Source: Arthrobacter sp. StoSoilA2
GTDB lineage: Bacteria; Actinomycetota; Actinomycetes; Actinomycetales; Micrococcaceae
Reading direction: 5' to 3'
DNA length: 64,000 nucleotides
Assembly (NCBI RefSeq): GCF_019977195.1
Contig: NZ_AP024643.1
Coordinates: 744,001-808,000, forward strand
Shown here: positions 16,887 through 25,627 of the stretch, one piece after another
How the letters are laid out: every line of letters begins with the position of its first letter
How positions within the stretch are numbered: the first letter of the stretch is position 1
The notes under the pieces: generated by a model
The model's database searches: none
Told to the model about the DNA's origin: nothing
What the model saw: only the letters and a program-made list of their open reading frames with translations
Program-made: the position numbers and the translations under genes

Positions 16887-18566
16887 TTACTGAGGGATGT
16901 TCACGTTGGCCGGGTGGTCGCCGACCTTCTTGTCGTCGTAGGCAGCGCCACCGAGGGCGCAAACCTGTGCGGCGGTGAAGCCTGCCGGGGCTGTACCCAG
17001 CGAGGTGAGGTCGACGCCGTCGACCGTTACTGTGCTCGGATACAGCGAGTTGTCCGCGGACTTGCAGACAAGCACGATAATCCTGAAGTCACGGGGATCG
17101 GTAAAGGTCAGACTGACGGTACCGCCAGCTCCAACTGTTGCCCGTTGGTCCGCCGCTGTGTCATAGCCCGCAGGCGTGGTGGTTTCAACAACCCAGTACT
17201 CACCAGCCAACACGTCCGTGAAGGAGCAGTTTCCGCTGGCATCCGTGGTGCAGGTGACTCCTGTAGTGGTGTCTTCCGCTCCACGCGTTTCAAGCGGGGC
17301 AGCGTTGTTGAACAGTGTGAAGACGGCACCGGCCAGCGATGCTCCGCTGCCTGTTCCGTCGTCCCTCTTGTGGACGTTGATGGTTCCCTTTGCCGTGTTG
17401 GTGTAGGTGCAGTCAACACTGCCCTGGAAGCCCAGGACGATGTTCACAGTTGCTCCGCTGCGGCTTGTGGACGTGCCTGTTCCGGATGAGGTGCATTGCA
17501 GGTCCGTCAGCGTCCAGCCCGAGGGCAAGGTGCTTTCAGTGACGCTATAGTTTCCCGCCGCCACCGAGGTGCCGTAGTCACGGGTTCCGCCGTTGCTCAG
17601 GCTGAAGGTCGACGGCGTCAGCCCACCAGTGGTGGTGTAGCCGAACGTTCCGTCGCCGCCTACGGTGACCTTATGGATCTTGATGGAACCGCACTTGCTG
17701 AAGTTCAGCGGCACAGGTGCAATGAAGTCCTTCAAAGCCGCAGTGAAGGAGTCGGAGGACCGGCTCTTCAGGTAGGCTCCGCTGAAGGTTTCGCATGAAC
17801 CGGCCGGGATGATGCCGGCATCGGTCAGGTTGATGGCGGCCTCGCCGAAGGTGCGGGCAGAGAGGTTGCGGGGTGCATTCGGGGCGATCGGGTCAACTAC
17901 CGTACCGGACGGTGGGTTGTTGGCAGGATCGTTGATGGATCCCTCGAAGTTGCCGGTCAAGGGCTGTACGGGACCCCAGCACGGAGTGCTGTTTGCGGAG
18001 TCGCAGAGGGACTTGGATCCGGTGGCGACCCACCGGTGGAAGCCCAGAGTCGGGCTTGTGCCGCCCTGCGAGAGGTCGTACTTGATCAGGACGTCACCAG
18101 CGGTCCGGACCGGAGTCACACCATTGGCCGAAACAGCGGTGCTCTTGTTGAACTCGAAGTCCATGTTGGTGGTGCCCGTAGGCTCCTGGACCCGTTCCCA
18201 TGCCAAGTAGGCGTAGTCCTTGCCGTTGGATTCGGTCTTCAAATAGGCGTAGAAGCGGAGCAGATCGCTCTTGTTATTCGGGATGGAGCCGGTGACCACA
18301 GCCGGGACTTCTGTGTCCTCCTTGGTGCCCTGGCCGAACGAATTATCGTTCTGGCCCGTCGCCAGGTCGATTCCGCAACCTGAGATAGGAGCAACGCAAC
18401 TGATGGGGGCAGTGGCCCAATCTTGCGTTTCGTCATTCAGGACCAGGTTTCCGTCGGCCGCGTCAAAGGGGCTTCCGGTGAGGTTGGCTTGGGCGGCAGT
18501 TGCTGAGAGGACCAAAGCCAGACAGGCTGCGGCTGCGCCGATCGAGGTGAGTTTCTTGTTTCTCAT
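16887..18566 (-). CDS. Secreted protein with SpaA/prealbumin-like fold domains
   Basis: 559 residues. A signal peptide occupies about 1-27 (RNKK, a long hydrophobic core, then A-Q-A). An N-terminal about 240-residue domain rich in Trp, Asn and Cys follows. Beyond it are at least two SpaA-like prealbumin modules: GSIKIHKVTVGGDGTFGY..., and GTINVHKRDDGTG with the SFTDVLAGEYWVVETTTPAGY signature, where ET-TPAGY is the family hallmark. No LPxTG, LAxTG or C-terminal membrane anchor is present, so it is secreted free or held otherwise. Function is probably structural or adhesive. The long upstream gap is described separately. Confidence 0.78.
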   Translation of the reverse strand: MRNKKLTSIGAAAACLALVLSATAAQANLTGSPFDAADGNLVLNDETQDWATAPISCVAPISGCGIDLATGQNDNSFGQGTKEDTEVPAVVTGSIPNNKSDLLRFYAYLKTESNGKDYAYLAWERVQEPTGTTNMDFEFNKSTAVSANGVTPVRTAGDVLIKYDLSQGGTSPTLGFHRWVATGSKSLCDSANSTPCWGPVQPLTGNFEGSINDPANNPPSGTVVDPIAPNAPRNLSARTFGEAAINLTDAGIIPAGSCETFSGAYLKSRSSDSFTAALKDFIAPVPLNFSKCGSIKIHKVTVGGDGTFGYTTTGGLTPSTFSLSNGGTRDYGTSVAAGNYSVTESTLPSGWTLTDLQCTSSGTGTSTSRSGATVNIVLGFQGSVDCTYTNTAKGTINVHKRDDGTGSGASLAGAVFTLFNNAAPLETRGAEDTTTGVTCTTDASGNCSFTDVLAGEYWVVETTTPAGYDTAADQRATVGAGGTVSLTFTDPRDFRIIVLVCKSADNSLYPSTVTVDGVDLTSLGTAPAGFTAAQVCALGGAAYDDKKVGDHPANVNIPQ

Positions 18567-18934
18567 TAGGGTGCCTGATTTCTAGTGAAACCGTACGGCC
18601 CGGACGGGGTTATCCGGAGCCGCGACATTCCCCCGGGTTTTGGGCAGCCCGTTTGCTTAAGCTGCCTTCTGTGATGAGTTACCGCCCCGAGACCGTGGAG
18701 CGATGGCGCTGCCGGGCATACGTCGCCGGCTGCGAAGATGCGTGATGCATGCGGGTGGTAGTGATGGTTCAGGACGAATCGCCCTTTGCGGGCGTTCACG
18801 TTCTCGGCCCCAAACGCCGAAAATTTCGTCCCGGCTGAGCTTCGGGGCGCGCGTACTGCATTCCCCCATCCTTCCCAGCCATTTGATACTAGGCTCGGAG
18901 GGGGGCAAAGGCAACGACTTTTCGTGCCGCGCTT
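18567..18934. other. 368-base gap without a convincing gene; leader of the SpaA-type gene
   Basis: Between the secreted-protein start and the end of the VOC gene. It is GC-rich and can form several short stems on the minus strand (for example GGCAGC/GCTGCC near 18645-18668). I compared it by eye with c-di-GMP-I and c-di-AMP riboswitch cores and found no match. CGCCC-TTTGC-GGGCG at 18780-18794 may end the VOC transcript. No promoter is clear. Confidence 0.4.
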
Positions 18935-19654
18935 TCAGGCCCGCGGTCGTTCCACCACGATTGACGCCGGTGCCGAGCCGCCCACCGAATCCGGGTTGGC
19001 GACGTACAGGACACCCTCGCTGATCCGGGCCTCAACCCCTGCTCCATTGAGCCTGTGCAGCAGCGGTTCCAGATCGCCGTCGTATTCAAAAGAGAGATCG
19101 CCGGACTCCGCCGCCGGACCGTGGATCACGCGCAGGATCCCGCCGTTTTTGGCGGTGAACGTCGCCGATTCGTCATCCGACGTCCGCGGGCGGGCGCCGA
19201 TGTTGCGGAGCTCCTGCGCGGAGTCGTCGACGCCGGGACTCACCCACGTAGCTACCACGGCAAGGGCCGGGTCGGCTTTGTCCGACGTCGCCCAGGTGCC
19301 ATCCCCGGCGCGCCGGGCGGGGTCCGCCAGGAACGTGAAGCCATCCCGGGCAGTTATCTGCACGGTCTGCCCATGCGAGGCCTCGGTGACTTCTGCGATG
19401 GTCCCGTCCTCCTGTGTTCGCCGGGCGAACTCTTCCAGCACTCCAACCTCGACGCCAAAGATCGTGACGCCGTCCTGCGTTATGCCGCTCATCGCCTGCG
19501 TGTGTTCCACGCGGTGCAGCGCCAGCCGACCCGAGCCGGCATCGAACTCCAACCAGTCGCCATCCTTGACCGTGTTGACCAGGCCCAGTGCTTCCAGCAG
19601 TTCAGTCCACTGATGCGGGCGGGAGGTGAAGTGAATGGGGCGGGCTCGCAACAT
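18935..19654 (-). CDS. VOC (glyoxalase/bleomycin resistance-like) family protein
   Basis: 239 residues from the ATG at 19654, preceded by an ideal AGGAGG seven bases away. It has two repeated beta-alpha-beta-beta-beta-like halves: one begins IHFTSRPHQWTELLEALGL, the other begins near the ALAVVATWVS strand and ends in EARISEGVLYVANPD. This duplicated layout is the VOC superfamily arrangement, which covers glyoxalases, extradiol dioxygenases and antibiotic-binding proteins. Metal ligands cannot be placed with confidence, so function is open. It is divergent from the YdeI-like gene (19754) across about 100 bases. Confidence 0.72.
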   Translation of the reverse strand: MLRARPIHFTSRPHQWTELLEALGLVNTVKDGDWLEFDAGSGRLALHRVEHTQAMSGITQDGVTIFGVEVGVLEEFARRTQEDGTIAEVTEASHGQTVQITARDGFTFLADPARRAGDGTWATSDKADPALAVVATWVSPGVDDSAQELRNIGARPRTSDDESATFTAKNGGILRVIHGPAAESGDLSFEYDGDLEPLLHRLNGAGVEARISEGVLYVANPDSVGGSAPASIVVERPRA

Positions 19655-19753
19655 GGGTCCTCCTGGGCTGGCTTCACTGGCACTCCGGGTTCTGCTGGCA
19701 CTCCGGCTTCTGGCCTCCAGCCTATGCCGTCCGGTTTGCCGCAGAATGAATCC

Positions 19754-20359
19754 ATGCCCATTGAGCTCGAAGAATTGATCGTCAAGGACGCGGCCGCATG
19801 GCGGGCGTGGCTTGAAGAACATGCTGCCGACAGTCCTGGCGTGTGGCTGGTCCTTCACAAGAAGGGCGGGAACGTCACGGAGTTGGACTACGACGCCGCG
19901 TTGGACGAGGCGCTGTGTTTCGGCTGGATCGACGGCCAATCGAAAAGCCGCGACGCCGAAAGCTACTTCCAGCGCATGACACCCCGGGGCCGCCGGAGCA
20001 TCTGGTCAGCGCGCAACGTCGGGCACATTACGCGCTTGGACCAGGAAGGAAGGATGACAGCAGCCGGGTGGGCCGCCGTCGACGCCGCCAAAGCCGATGG
20101 GCGCTGGGAAGCTGCGTATGCCGGACCCGCCGATTCTGTGGTTCCTGATGATCTCGCAGCTGCCATCGCTGCTGTTCCGGAGGCGCAGGCCATGTTCGAC
20201 GTCCTGACGTCCCAGAACCGTTTCGCCCTCATCCACCGGACCAACCTTGTCAAAAGGGCAGACACGCGGGAGAGGAAAATCGCTGGTTTTGTGGAGATGC
20301 TTGCCCGGCACGAGGCCCCGTACCCGCAGAAGAAGCGCCCCGCTTCCGAGCCCAGGTAG
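19754..20359 (+). CDS. YdeI/OmpD-associated family protein
   Basis: 201 residues. Family landmarks are WRAWLEEHAADSPGVWLVLHKKG at the N-terminus, the DYDAALDEALCFGWIDGQ block, the F..RMTPR.RRSIWSA core and a C-terminal KR..TRERKI helix of basic residues. The family is widespread and implicated in bacteriocin resistance or stress, but its biochemistry is undefined. The start is ATG 19754; an upstream in-frame ATG (about 19724) is possible but lies within the divergent promoter region. It ends one base before the convergent ABC ATPase stop. Confidence 0.82.
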   Translation: MPIELEELIVKDAAAWRAWLEEHAADSPGVWLVLHKKGGNVTELDYDAALDEALCFGWIDGQSKSRDAESYFQRMTPRGRRSIWSARNVGHITRLDQEGRMTAAGWAAVDAAKADGRWEAAYAGPADSVVPDDLAAAIAAVPEAQAMFDVLTSQNRFALIHRTNLVKRADTRERKIAGFVEMLARHEAPYPQKKRPASEPR

Positions 20360-21526
20360 TCAGGCTTCGGGCGCGAACGCCACGCCTTCGCCCACGACGC
20401 GAAGGCTGAGCTCCGTGCCGGGCTTGGTGATGGACGCGTTCCAGTGCCGGATGGTGATGATCTCGCCGCCGCCGGGGTAGCGGTGGCCATTTCCGGATAG
20501 GACGCCGTCCGCCGCGGTGTAAGCGGCGAGCCTTATTCGGACGGTCGTTTCGGGACCGAAGTAGTCCGTATCCACAACGACGCCCCGGATCGGGCCGTCG
20601 GGTGCGATGCGTATTTGCTCCGGGCGGAGCATGAGCTGCACTTTGCCCTGTGCTGGTGGCCGGCGGACAGGAATCCCGCCCAGGGAACACGTGGCCAGGG
20701 ACCCTTCCATCCACGCGTCCAGGATCACGGCGTCGCCGAGGAATTCGGCCGTGGCGCGGTCTGCTGGGCGGGTGTAGACCACAAAGGGGTTGCCAATTTG
20801 TGCCAGCTTGCCTCCACGCATGATGGCTACCTGGTCGGCAAAGGAAAGGGCTTCCGCTTGGTCGTGCGTTACGAGGATGGTTGTAACGCCGGCCGCGTTG
20901 AGCACGTTGGCCACTGCCCGCCGGGTAGCTACCCGGAGTCCGGCGTCGAGTGCGGAGAACGGCTCGTCCAACAACATGAGCTCGGGTTCGCGGGCCAGGG
21001 CACGCGCCAGGGCGACGCGCTGTTGCTGCCCGCCGGACAACTGGTGCGGCCGCCGCTTTGCCATGGACGCATCCAGCGACACCATTTCGAGCAGCTCCTG
21101 GACGCGGGACGCTACAGCCCGCCGTCCGCCGTCGAGCTTTCCCGAATCCAGTCCAAAAGCGACGTTCTGTCCCACGGTCAAATGCGGGAAAAGAGCCCCA
21201 TCCTGGGCGACGTATCCCACCTGGCGTTTGTGCGCAGGAAACCACACGCCATCGCCCGCAACCGTTGAGCCGTTCAGCGAAATAGTGCCGGTGTCTGGGT
21301 GCTCGAAACCTGCGATCAAGCGAAGCAGCGTAGTTTTGCCGGAGCCGGAAGGGCCAACGATGGCGGTCGTTCCGCCCTTGGCAACGGAAAGGTTGACGCC
21401 CTTCAACACAGCCTGGGAACCGAAATTCTTTGTGACCTCAGCGATGTCCAAGTGCGTGTTGGTGGTGGGCACAATGGATGGCGCCACGCGCGGTGACGGG
21501 AGCCTGGGGGGAGATTGTTCGGTCAC
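20360..21526 (-). CDS. Ferric iron ABC transporter, ATP-binding protein (FbpC-like)
   Basis: 388 residues. Walker A GPSGSGKTT is at 58-66, followed by the LSGGQQQRVALARALA signature, the LMLLDEPFSALD Walker B/D-loop and the THDQAEA switch His. A C-terminal TOBE-like domain (about 290-385) is usual for the CUT1/Fbp group. The start overlaps the permease stop by four bases. It is the last gene of an FbpA-FbpB-FbpC operon under the IdeR-type box at 24286, and energises Fe(III) import across the membrane. Confidence 0.9.
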   Translation of the reverse strand: MTEQSPPRLPSPRVAPSIVPTTNTHLDIAEVTKNFGSQAVLKGVNLSVAKGGTTAIVGPSGSGKTTLLRLIAGFEHPDTGTISLNGSTVAGDGVWFPAHKRQVGYVAQDGALFPHLTVGQNVAFGLDSGKLDGGRRAVASRVQELLEMVSLDASMAKRRPHQLSGGQQQRVALARALAREPELMLLDEPFSALDAGLRVATRRAVANVLNAAGVTTILVTHDQAEALSFADQVAIMRGGKLAQIGNPFVVYTRPADRATAEFLGDAVILDAWMEGSLATCSLGGIPVRRPPAQGKVQLMLRPEQIRIAPDGPIRGVVVDTDYFGPETTVRIRLAAYTAADGVLSGNGHRYPGGGEIITIRHWNASITKPGTELSLRVVGEGVAFAPEA

Positions 21527-23124
21527 TGTCCGGCAACTTTCTTGGACTGTTGGAAAAGAAGGTAGGTCATCGGGGCGGAAAGCACGATCATCAACAGCGC
21601 ATAGGGCGCAGCGCCTGCGTAGTCGATCTCGCTGCTCTTGCTCCAGAACTCCGTTGCCAGGGTGCGGGTTCCATTGGGCGAGAGAAGGAGGGTGGCCGTG
21701 AGTTCGTTGACGATGGCCAGGAAGACCAGTGCAGCACCACCTGCCGCAGCCGGGGCCGTCAGCCGCAAGGTCACCCTGAAAAAGGACACCAGCGGAGCTT
21801 TGCCAAGGGATTGAGCGGCTTCATCGAGCTCTTTGGGTGCCTGGGCCAGCCCGGAGCGGATGTTGACCAGCGCCCGGGGAAGGAAGAGCAGGACATAGGC
21901 GGCCACCAGCACTCCGGCACTTTGGTAGATGCCGGGAACTGCGCGGATGCTGACGGTGACGAACGCGAGGCCCACAACGATTCCGGGCAGGGAGCTGGTC
22001 ACGTAGTTGGACAGTTCAAGCATCTTGCTGAACCAGCTGGGATGACGAACTGCCAGGTAGGCCATGGGAAAAGCCACGATCGTGGTAACTGCGGCACCGG
22101 CAGCTCCGTACAGGAGGGTCTGCAGCAACGCGGGCAGGAATTCGTCGGCGGCCCAAACCTCGGCGCCTCCGGCAGAAAGCCAGCGCAGGACGAACCAGAC
22201 AGGAAGCCCAAACGCCAGCCCTGTCAGGGCCAGCAAAGCGAGCTGCGCCGGAGCTTGGTATCCGCCCAGGGGAGCCCGCGTTGCTTTCGCTTGGGCGCCT
22301 GAACCAATCCGCGCGTAGCGGGCTGTGCCACGGCTCTTGACCTCGGCAAGGAGAAGAAGAAGGCAGAGGAAGACCAGGACACTGGCCAGCATGTTTCCGG
22401 CGGCACCGTTGAACGTCGACTGGAACTGGACCATGATCGCCGTCGTGAAGGTATCAAAGCGGATCATCGCGAAAGCGCCATACTCCGCAAGGAGGTGCAA
22501 TGCCACCAGCAACCCACCACCGGTCATTGCGATACGAAGCTGCGGGAGCACTACCCGGAAGAACACGGCCCAGGACCCCAGGCCAAGCGACGCGGCGGAT
22601 TGTTCGATCGCCGGATCCAACCGCCCCAGCGTCGCGGCTGCGGGAATGTAGACCAAAGGGAAATAGGACAGGGTGGCTATCAGTACGCCGGACCAGATGC
22701 CCTGCAGGGAAGGTACGGCCGATACCCATGCGTAGCTGTTCACGAAGGCGGGAATGGCGAGCGGAGCAGCCAGTGCCACGGCCCACCAGCGGCTTCCCCG
22801 TAGCTTGGTGCGCTCAACCAGCCATGCGCCGCCCACCCCAAGAATGAGGCACAACGGCACGGTCAGGACCGTCAACATGATGGTGTTCAACAGCAGTTCG
22901 CCAACCCGTGGGCGAACAATGAGTTCGACGGCGGTGTCCCAGCCTGTCGCTGCCGTCATGAAGATGACGTAACCCAGCGGCATCAGGGAAAACAGTGCAA
23001 TCAACACTGCCAGCAACGACACCGTGGAAACGCCGAATGGCGGGCGAGGGCGCTTGCCCTTGCCCGCCGTCGTCGTGCTCCCTGCCGACTGGGGAATGTC
23101 GGGAGCCGATAGATCAGTGGTCAC
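21523..23124 (-). CDS. Ferric iron ABC transporter permease (FbpB-like, fused double permease)
   Basis: 533 residues with about 12 membrane segments arranged as two six-helix halves, each with an EAA-type loop (for example EQSAASLGLGSWAVFFRVVLP and DEAAQSLGKAPLVSFFRVTL). This duplicated single-chain layout is typical of Fe(III) FbpB permeases. It begins four bases after the binding-protein stop and overlaps the ATPase start, so the operon order is binding protein, permease, ATPase. Confidence 0.9.
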   Translation of the reverse strand: MTTDLSAPDIPQSAGSTTTAGKGKRPRPPFGVSTVSLLAVLIALFSLMPLGYVIFMTAATGWDTAVELIVRPRVGELLLNTIMLTVLTVPLCLILGVGGAWLVERTKLRGSRWWAVALAAPLAIPAFVNSYAWVSAVPSLQGIWSGVLIATLSYFPLVYIPAAATLGRLDPAIEQSAASLGLGSWAVFFRVVLPQLRIAMTGGGLLVALHLLAEYGAFAMIRFDTFTTAIMVQFQSTFNGAAGNMLASVLVFLCLLLLLAEVKSRGTARYARIGSGAQAKATRAPLGGYQAPAQLALLALTGLAFGLPVWFVLRWLSAGGAEVWAADEFLPALLQTLLYGAAGAAVTTIVAFPMAYLAVRHPSWFSKMLELSNYVTSSLPGIVVGLAFVTVSIRAVPGIYQSAGVLVAAYVLLFLPRALVNIRSGLAQAPKELDEAAQSLGKAPLVSFFRVTLRLTAPAAAGGAALVFLAIVNELTATLLLSPNGTRTLATEFWSKSSEIDYAGAAPYALLMIVLSAPMTYLLFQQSKKVAGQ

Positions 23125-23128
23125 AGAA

Positions 23129-24190
23129 CTACAGGAGTCCTGCCTTGGTCATCAGATCGGTGACCTTGGTGGAGTTCAGCTTGGCCGGGTCAACGGTGGG
23201 CGCCTGCAGGTCCTTGATCGGGACAAGCTTGTCATTGGCATCCACTTGCGAGGCGATGGCGTACTCGAACGAGGTACCGGTCTTGAGGACTTCCTGGCCC
23301 TTCTTGCCCGTGATGAACTTCAGGAACGCCTGGGCATCCGCTGCCTTCTTGGATGACTTCAGAACGCCGCCGCCGGAGACCGACAGGAACGCGCCCGGAT
23401 CCTGGTTCTTGAAGAAGTACGGCGTGACGTTCTTGGAGTTCTCGCCGGTCTTGGCCTGGTCGCCATAGTAGTAATAGTGGTAGATCAGTGCGGCGTCCAC
23501 TTCACCGGCGTTCACGGCCTTCATGGCCGTGCTGTTGCCCTTGTAGGCCTTGAAGTTTTCCTTCATGCCCTTGAGCCATTCTTCCGTGGCGGCTTCACCC
23601 TTGAGCTCAAGCAGTGCTGCGACGATCGCCTGGAAGTCAGCACCCGACGGTGAAGCGGCCCACTTGCCCTTCCACTCAGGGTTCGCCAAGTCCAGCATGG
23701 ACTTGGGCAGCTTGTCTTCGCTGATCTTGTTCTTGTCGTAGACCAAGACGGTGGAGCGGGCGGCGATGCCGGTCCACTTGCCCGTGGAAGGCCGGAATTC
23801 GGCGGGAACCTGGTCCAACGTGGCCTTGTCGACGTCGGCAAAGAGTCCGGCGTTCTCCACCTGCGCCATTGCGGGGGAGTTCTCCGTCAGGAAGACGTCT
23901 GCCGGAGAAGCAGCACCCTCCTGGACGATCTGGTTGGACAGTTCGGTATCCGAGCCCTGCCGCATGGTGACCTTGATGCCTGTTTCCTTGGTGAAGGCAT
24001 CCACCCATTCCTTCGTCAGGCTCTCATGCTGCGCGTTGTACACCGTGATGCCTTCGCCGGAAGCAGCAGCATCTGACGACGGCGAACCGGAGGCGGCGGG
24101 GGTGCCGGCGTTGGAACCGCAGGCCGTGAGGCCGAGGGCGGCGGAGGCGAGCAGGGCGATTCCCGCCAGCGCGTTTTTCGAGAGCTTCAT
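23129..24190 (-). CDS. Iron ABC transporter substrate-binding lipoprotein (FbpA-like)
   Basis: 353 residues. The signal ends in a lipobox LGLTAC-GSNA, so it is lipid-anchored at about Cys24. The mature part has the type II periplasmic-binding fold: ITVYNAQHESLTKEWVDAF, VFLTENSPAM in domain 1, the WAASPSGADFQAIVAAL hinge region, and YHYYYYGDQA, a Tyr-rich run that provides the paired Tyr ligands of ferric-binding proteins. It is the first gene of the iron operon, and the IdeR-type box lies about 95 bases upstream. Confidence 0.92.
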   Translation of the reverse strand: MKLSKNALAGIALLASAALGLTACGSNAGTPAASGSPSSDAAASGEGITVYNAQHESLTKEWVDAFTKETGIKVTMRQGSDTELSNQIVQEGAASPADVFLTENSPAMAQVENAGLFADVDKATLDQVPAEFRPSTGKWTGIAARSTVLVYDKNKISEDKLPKSMLDLANPEWKGKWAASPSGADFQAIVAALLELKGEAATEEWLKGMKENFKAYKGNSTAMKAVNAGEVDAALIYHYYYYGDQAKTGENSKNVTPYFFKNQDPGAFLSVSGGGVLKSSKKAADAQAFLKFITGKKGQEVLKTGTSFEYAIASQVDANDKLVPIKDLQAPTVDPAKLNSTKVTDLMTKAGLL

Positions 24191-24285
24191 GAGGGCTTCT
24201 TTCTGCGAACAAAGACACGGAGTGCCAAGTTTTGGGGCTTGGTCCGTACGAGCGGGAAGGTTTGGGGGAGCCCGCTGAGAAAAGC

Positions 24286-24304
24286 GTAGGTTAGGTAAAC
24301 CTAT
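24286..24304. promoter_or_regulatory. DtxR/IdeR-type iron box
   Basis: GTAGGTTAGGTAAACCTAT matches the 19-base consensus TTAGGTTAGGCTAACCTAA at 15 positions, including both AGGTTA/AACCT half-site cores. It lies upstream of the FbpA-like start at 24190 on the minus strand. In actinobacteria such boxes bind Fe(II)-loaded IdeR/DtxR and repress iron uptake when iron is plentiful. Confidence 0.85.
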
Positions 24305-24345
24305 GCTTCCAAAGCCTGGAGGGCTTATGTGATAAGGATCACAAC

Positions 24346-24373
24346 AATTACGGAACTATTGCGTGCCGTAATT
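24346..24373 (-). terminator. Hairpin behind the GH76 gene
   Basis: AATTACGG (24346-24353) pairs perfectly with CCGTAATT (24366-24373), loop 12 bases. It begins 7 bases beyond the GH76 stop on the minus strand and is followed by a GTTGTGATCC stretch. The iron operon promoter lies just downstream, so termination here would insulate it. Confidence 0.6.
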
Positions 24374-24379
24374 CCCGCG

Positions 24380-25537
24380 CTAAAGCTCCAGCGTGGCCGC
24401 AGCCTCCAGCGCCATCCATGCCTGCAGTTGGGTGGAGAGCTCGACGGCGGCCCCCGCCGGATACGTCTCCGTGGCCGGACGCAGTGGGCTGGAGGAGAAA
24501 ACGACGATTGGTTCTTTGGGATCACCGCCGGACTCCCGGCGGCCATCCCAGAAGGCCCCGGCTGTGCTGAGAACGAGGACCCCGGCTGTTTCGCGGGTTG
24601 CTTCCGGCAGGCGCTGATCCCTGGCCGCGAGAGCCAGGTACCGGATCAGGATGCCGGTAAAGAGGCCCCCATCCCCGGTTCCATCGCCGTGGATTACCTG
24701 CGTCCCGGGAACGATGAGCTCCCTCGCAACGGCTTCCACCAAGTGGGCGGCACGCTCCAGGTTCTCCTGTCCGCCCAGTTCCAGAAGTGCCCCAAGGATT
24801 GGGCCTTGGTTGTAGGTGTAGACCGCGTCCTCAAGGACGATCTCCCCATTCCGTATGCGAAGTCCATCCAAATACAGGGCGCGTTGCGGGTGCAGGAGCT
24901 TGCTGTTCAGCCAGTTCACCAGGGCTTGAGCCCGCTCGCGGCGATCTGTTCTTGCGAAGTAGAGTGCCACGGGCGCCGTTGCGGGCGTGTTCTTGAAATC
25001 CCGCTTGGTACTCCAGAACGTTCCGCCGCCCAGGTCGTCCGTGGAAGCCGAATCGAATTGCAGCGTTAGCTTCCTGCGGACGTACGCATTTCGGCGGCGT
25101 CCTGGCTTCCGCGTCTCCTCGGCCAGTTGTTCCAATCGAAGGGTGGATAGTGCCAGCCAGGCCATGTCGTCGTAGTAATTGTTGACGAACCTGAAGAAGT
25201 TCCGGAGCCGGATGGTGGTGACCAGCCGGGAAGCGAGTCGTCCCGCGCTCGGGCGGGAGTCGCCGTCGAACCTTGTTTTGGTGGCCAGTTCGCGGCGTCC
25301 GGTGTCCACCAGGCAATCCACGTAGTGCGCCTGCCACCAGTAATGCCACGGGTTGAAAACGCTGCGGAAGCGCCGCGGGGGGATGCTGACGGCGCCGATG
25401 TGCGTACCCGGAAGGAAGAGCAGCCGTCGGCCGAAAGCGTGGGTCACGGACCGTGCGGCCTCGTCTGCGCGAATCGCCCACACTGCTGCCTCCGCTGTGG
25501 GTGGTTGCTGGCCGGTGGGGTTGCTTTCGGTGGGCAT
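24380..25537 (-). CDS. Glycoside hydrolase family 76 protein (alpha-1,6-mannanase fold)
   Basis: 385 residues forming an (alpha/alpha)6 barrel. NNYYDDMAWLAL (about 119-130) contains the paired catalytic Asp residues of GH76, and other landmarks are WWQAHYVDCLVD, TFWSTKRDFKNTPATAP, the YTYNQGPILGALLEL block and DGGLFTGILIRYLA. GH76 enzymes cut alpha-1,6-mannan, including actinobacterial mannans and fungal mannoprotein backbones. No signal peptide is evident, so it may be cytoplasmic or the start may lie elsewhere. It is divergent from the SDR gene at 25628. Confidence 0.85.
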   Translation of the reverse strand: MPTESNPTGQQPPTAEAAVWAIRADEAARSVTHAFGRRLLFLPGTHIGAVSIPPRRFRSVFNPWHYWWQAHYVDCLVDTGRRELATKTRFDGDSRPSAGRLASRLVTTIRLRNFFRFVNNYYDDMAWLALSTLRLEQLAEETRKPGRRRNAYVRRKLTLQFDSASTDDLGGGTFWSTKRDFKNTPATAPVALYFARTDRRERAQALVNWLNSKLLHPQRALYLDGLRIRNGEIVLEDAVYTYNQGPILGALLELGGQENLERAAHLVEAVARELIVPGTQVIHGDGTGDGGLFTGILIRYLALAARDQRLPEATRETAGVLVLSTAGAFWDGRRESGGDPKEPIVVFSSSPLRPATETYPAGAAVELSTQLQAWMALEAAATLEL

Positions 25538-25583
25538 GGGAACAGCCTATCCGGGGCCCAGGGTGCGCTCGATCACAATTCCA

Positions 25584-25599
25584 GTTAACATGCATTAAC
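25584..25599. promoter_or_regulatory. Candidate operator GTTAA-N6-TTAAC
   Basis: An AT-rich inverted repeat (GTTAACATGCATTAAC, perfect five-base arms) in the 90-base divergent gap before the SDR/acyl-CoA dehydrogenase operon. TetR-family regulators of acyl-CoA degradation often use sites of this type, but no such regulator is adjacent. Confidence 0.4.
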
Positions 25600-25627
25600 G
25601 GATTTGAGTCTGCATCAAGGAGGATGG

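Noticed and set aside
18600..18720. c-di-GMP or c-di-AMP riboswitch
   Set aside because: Stems are present but the conserved core nucleotides of the known classes are not recognisable; kept only as an unexplained leader.
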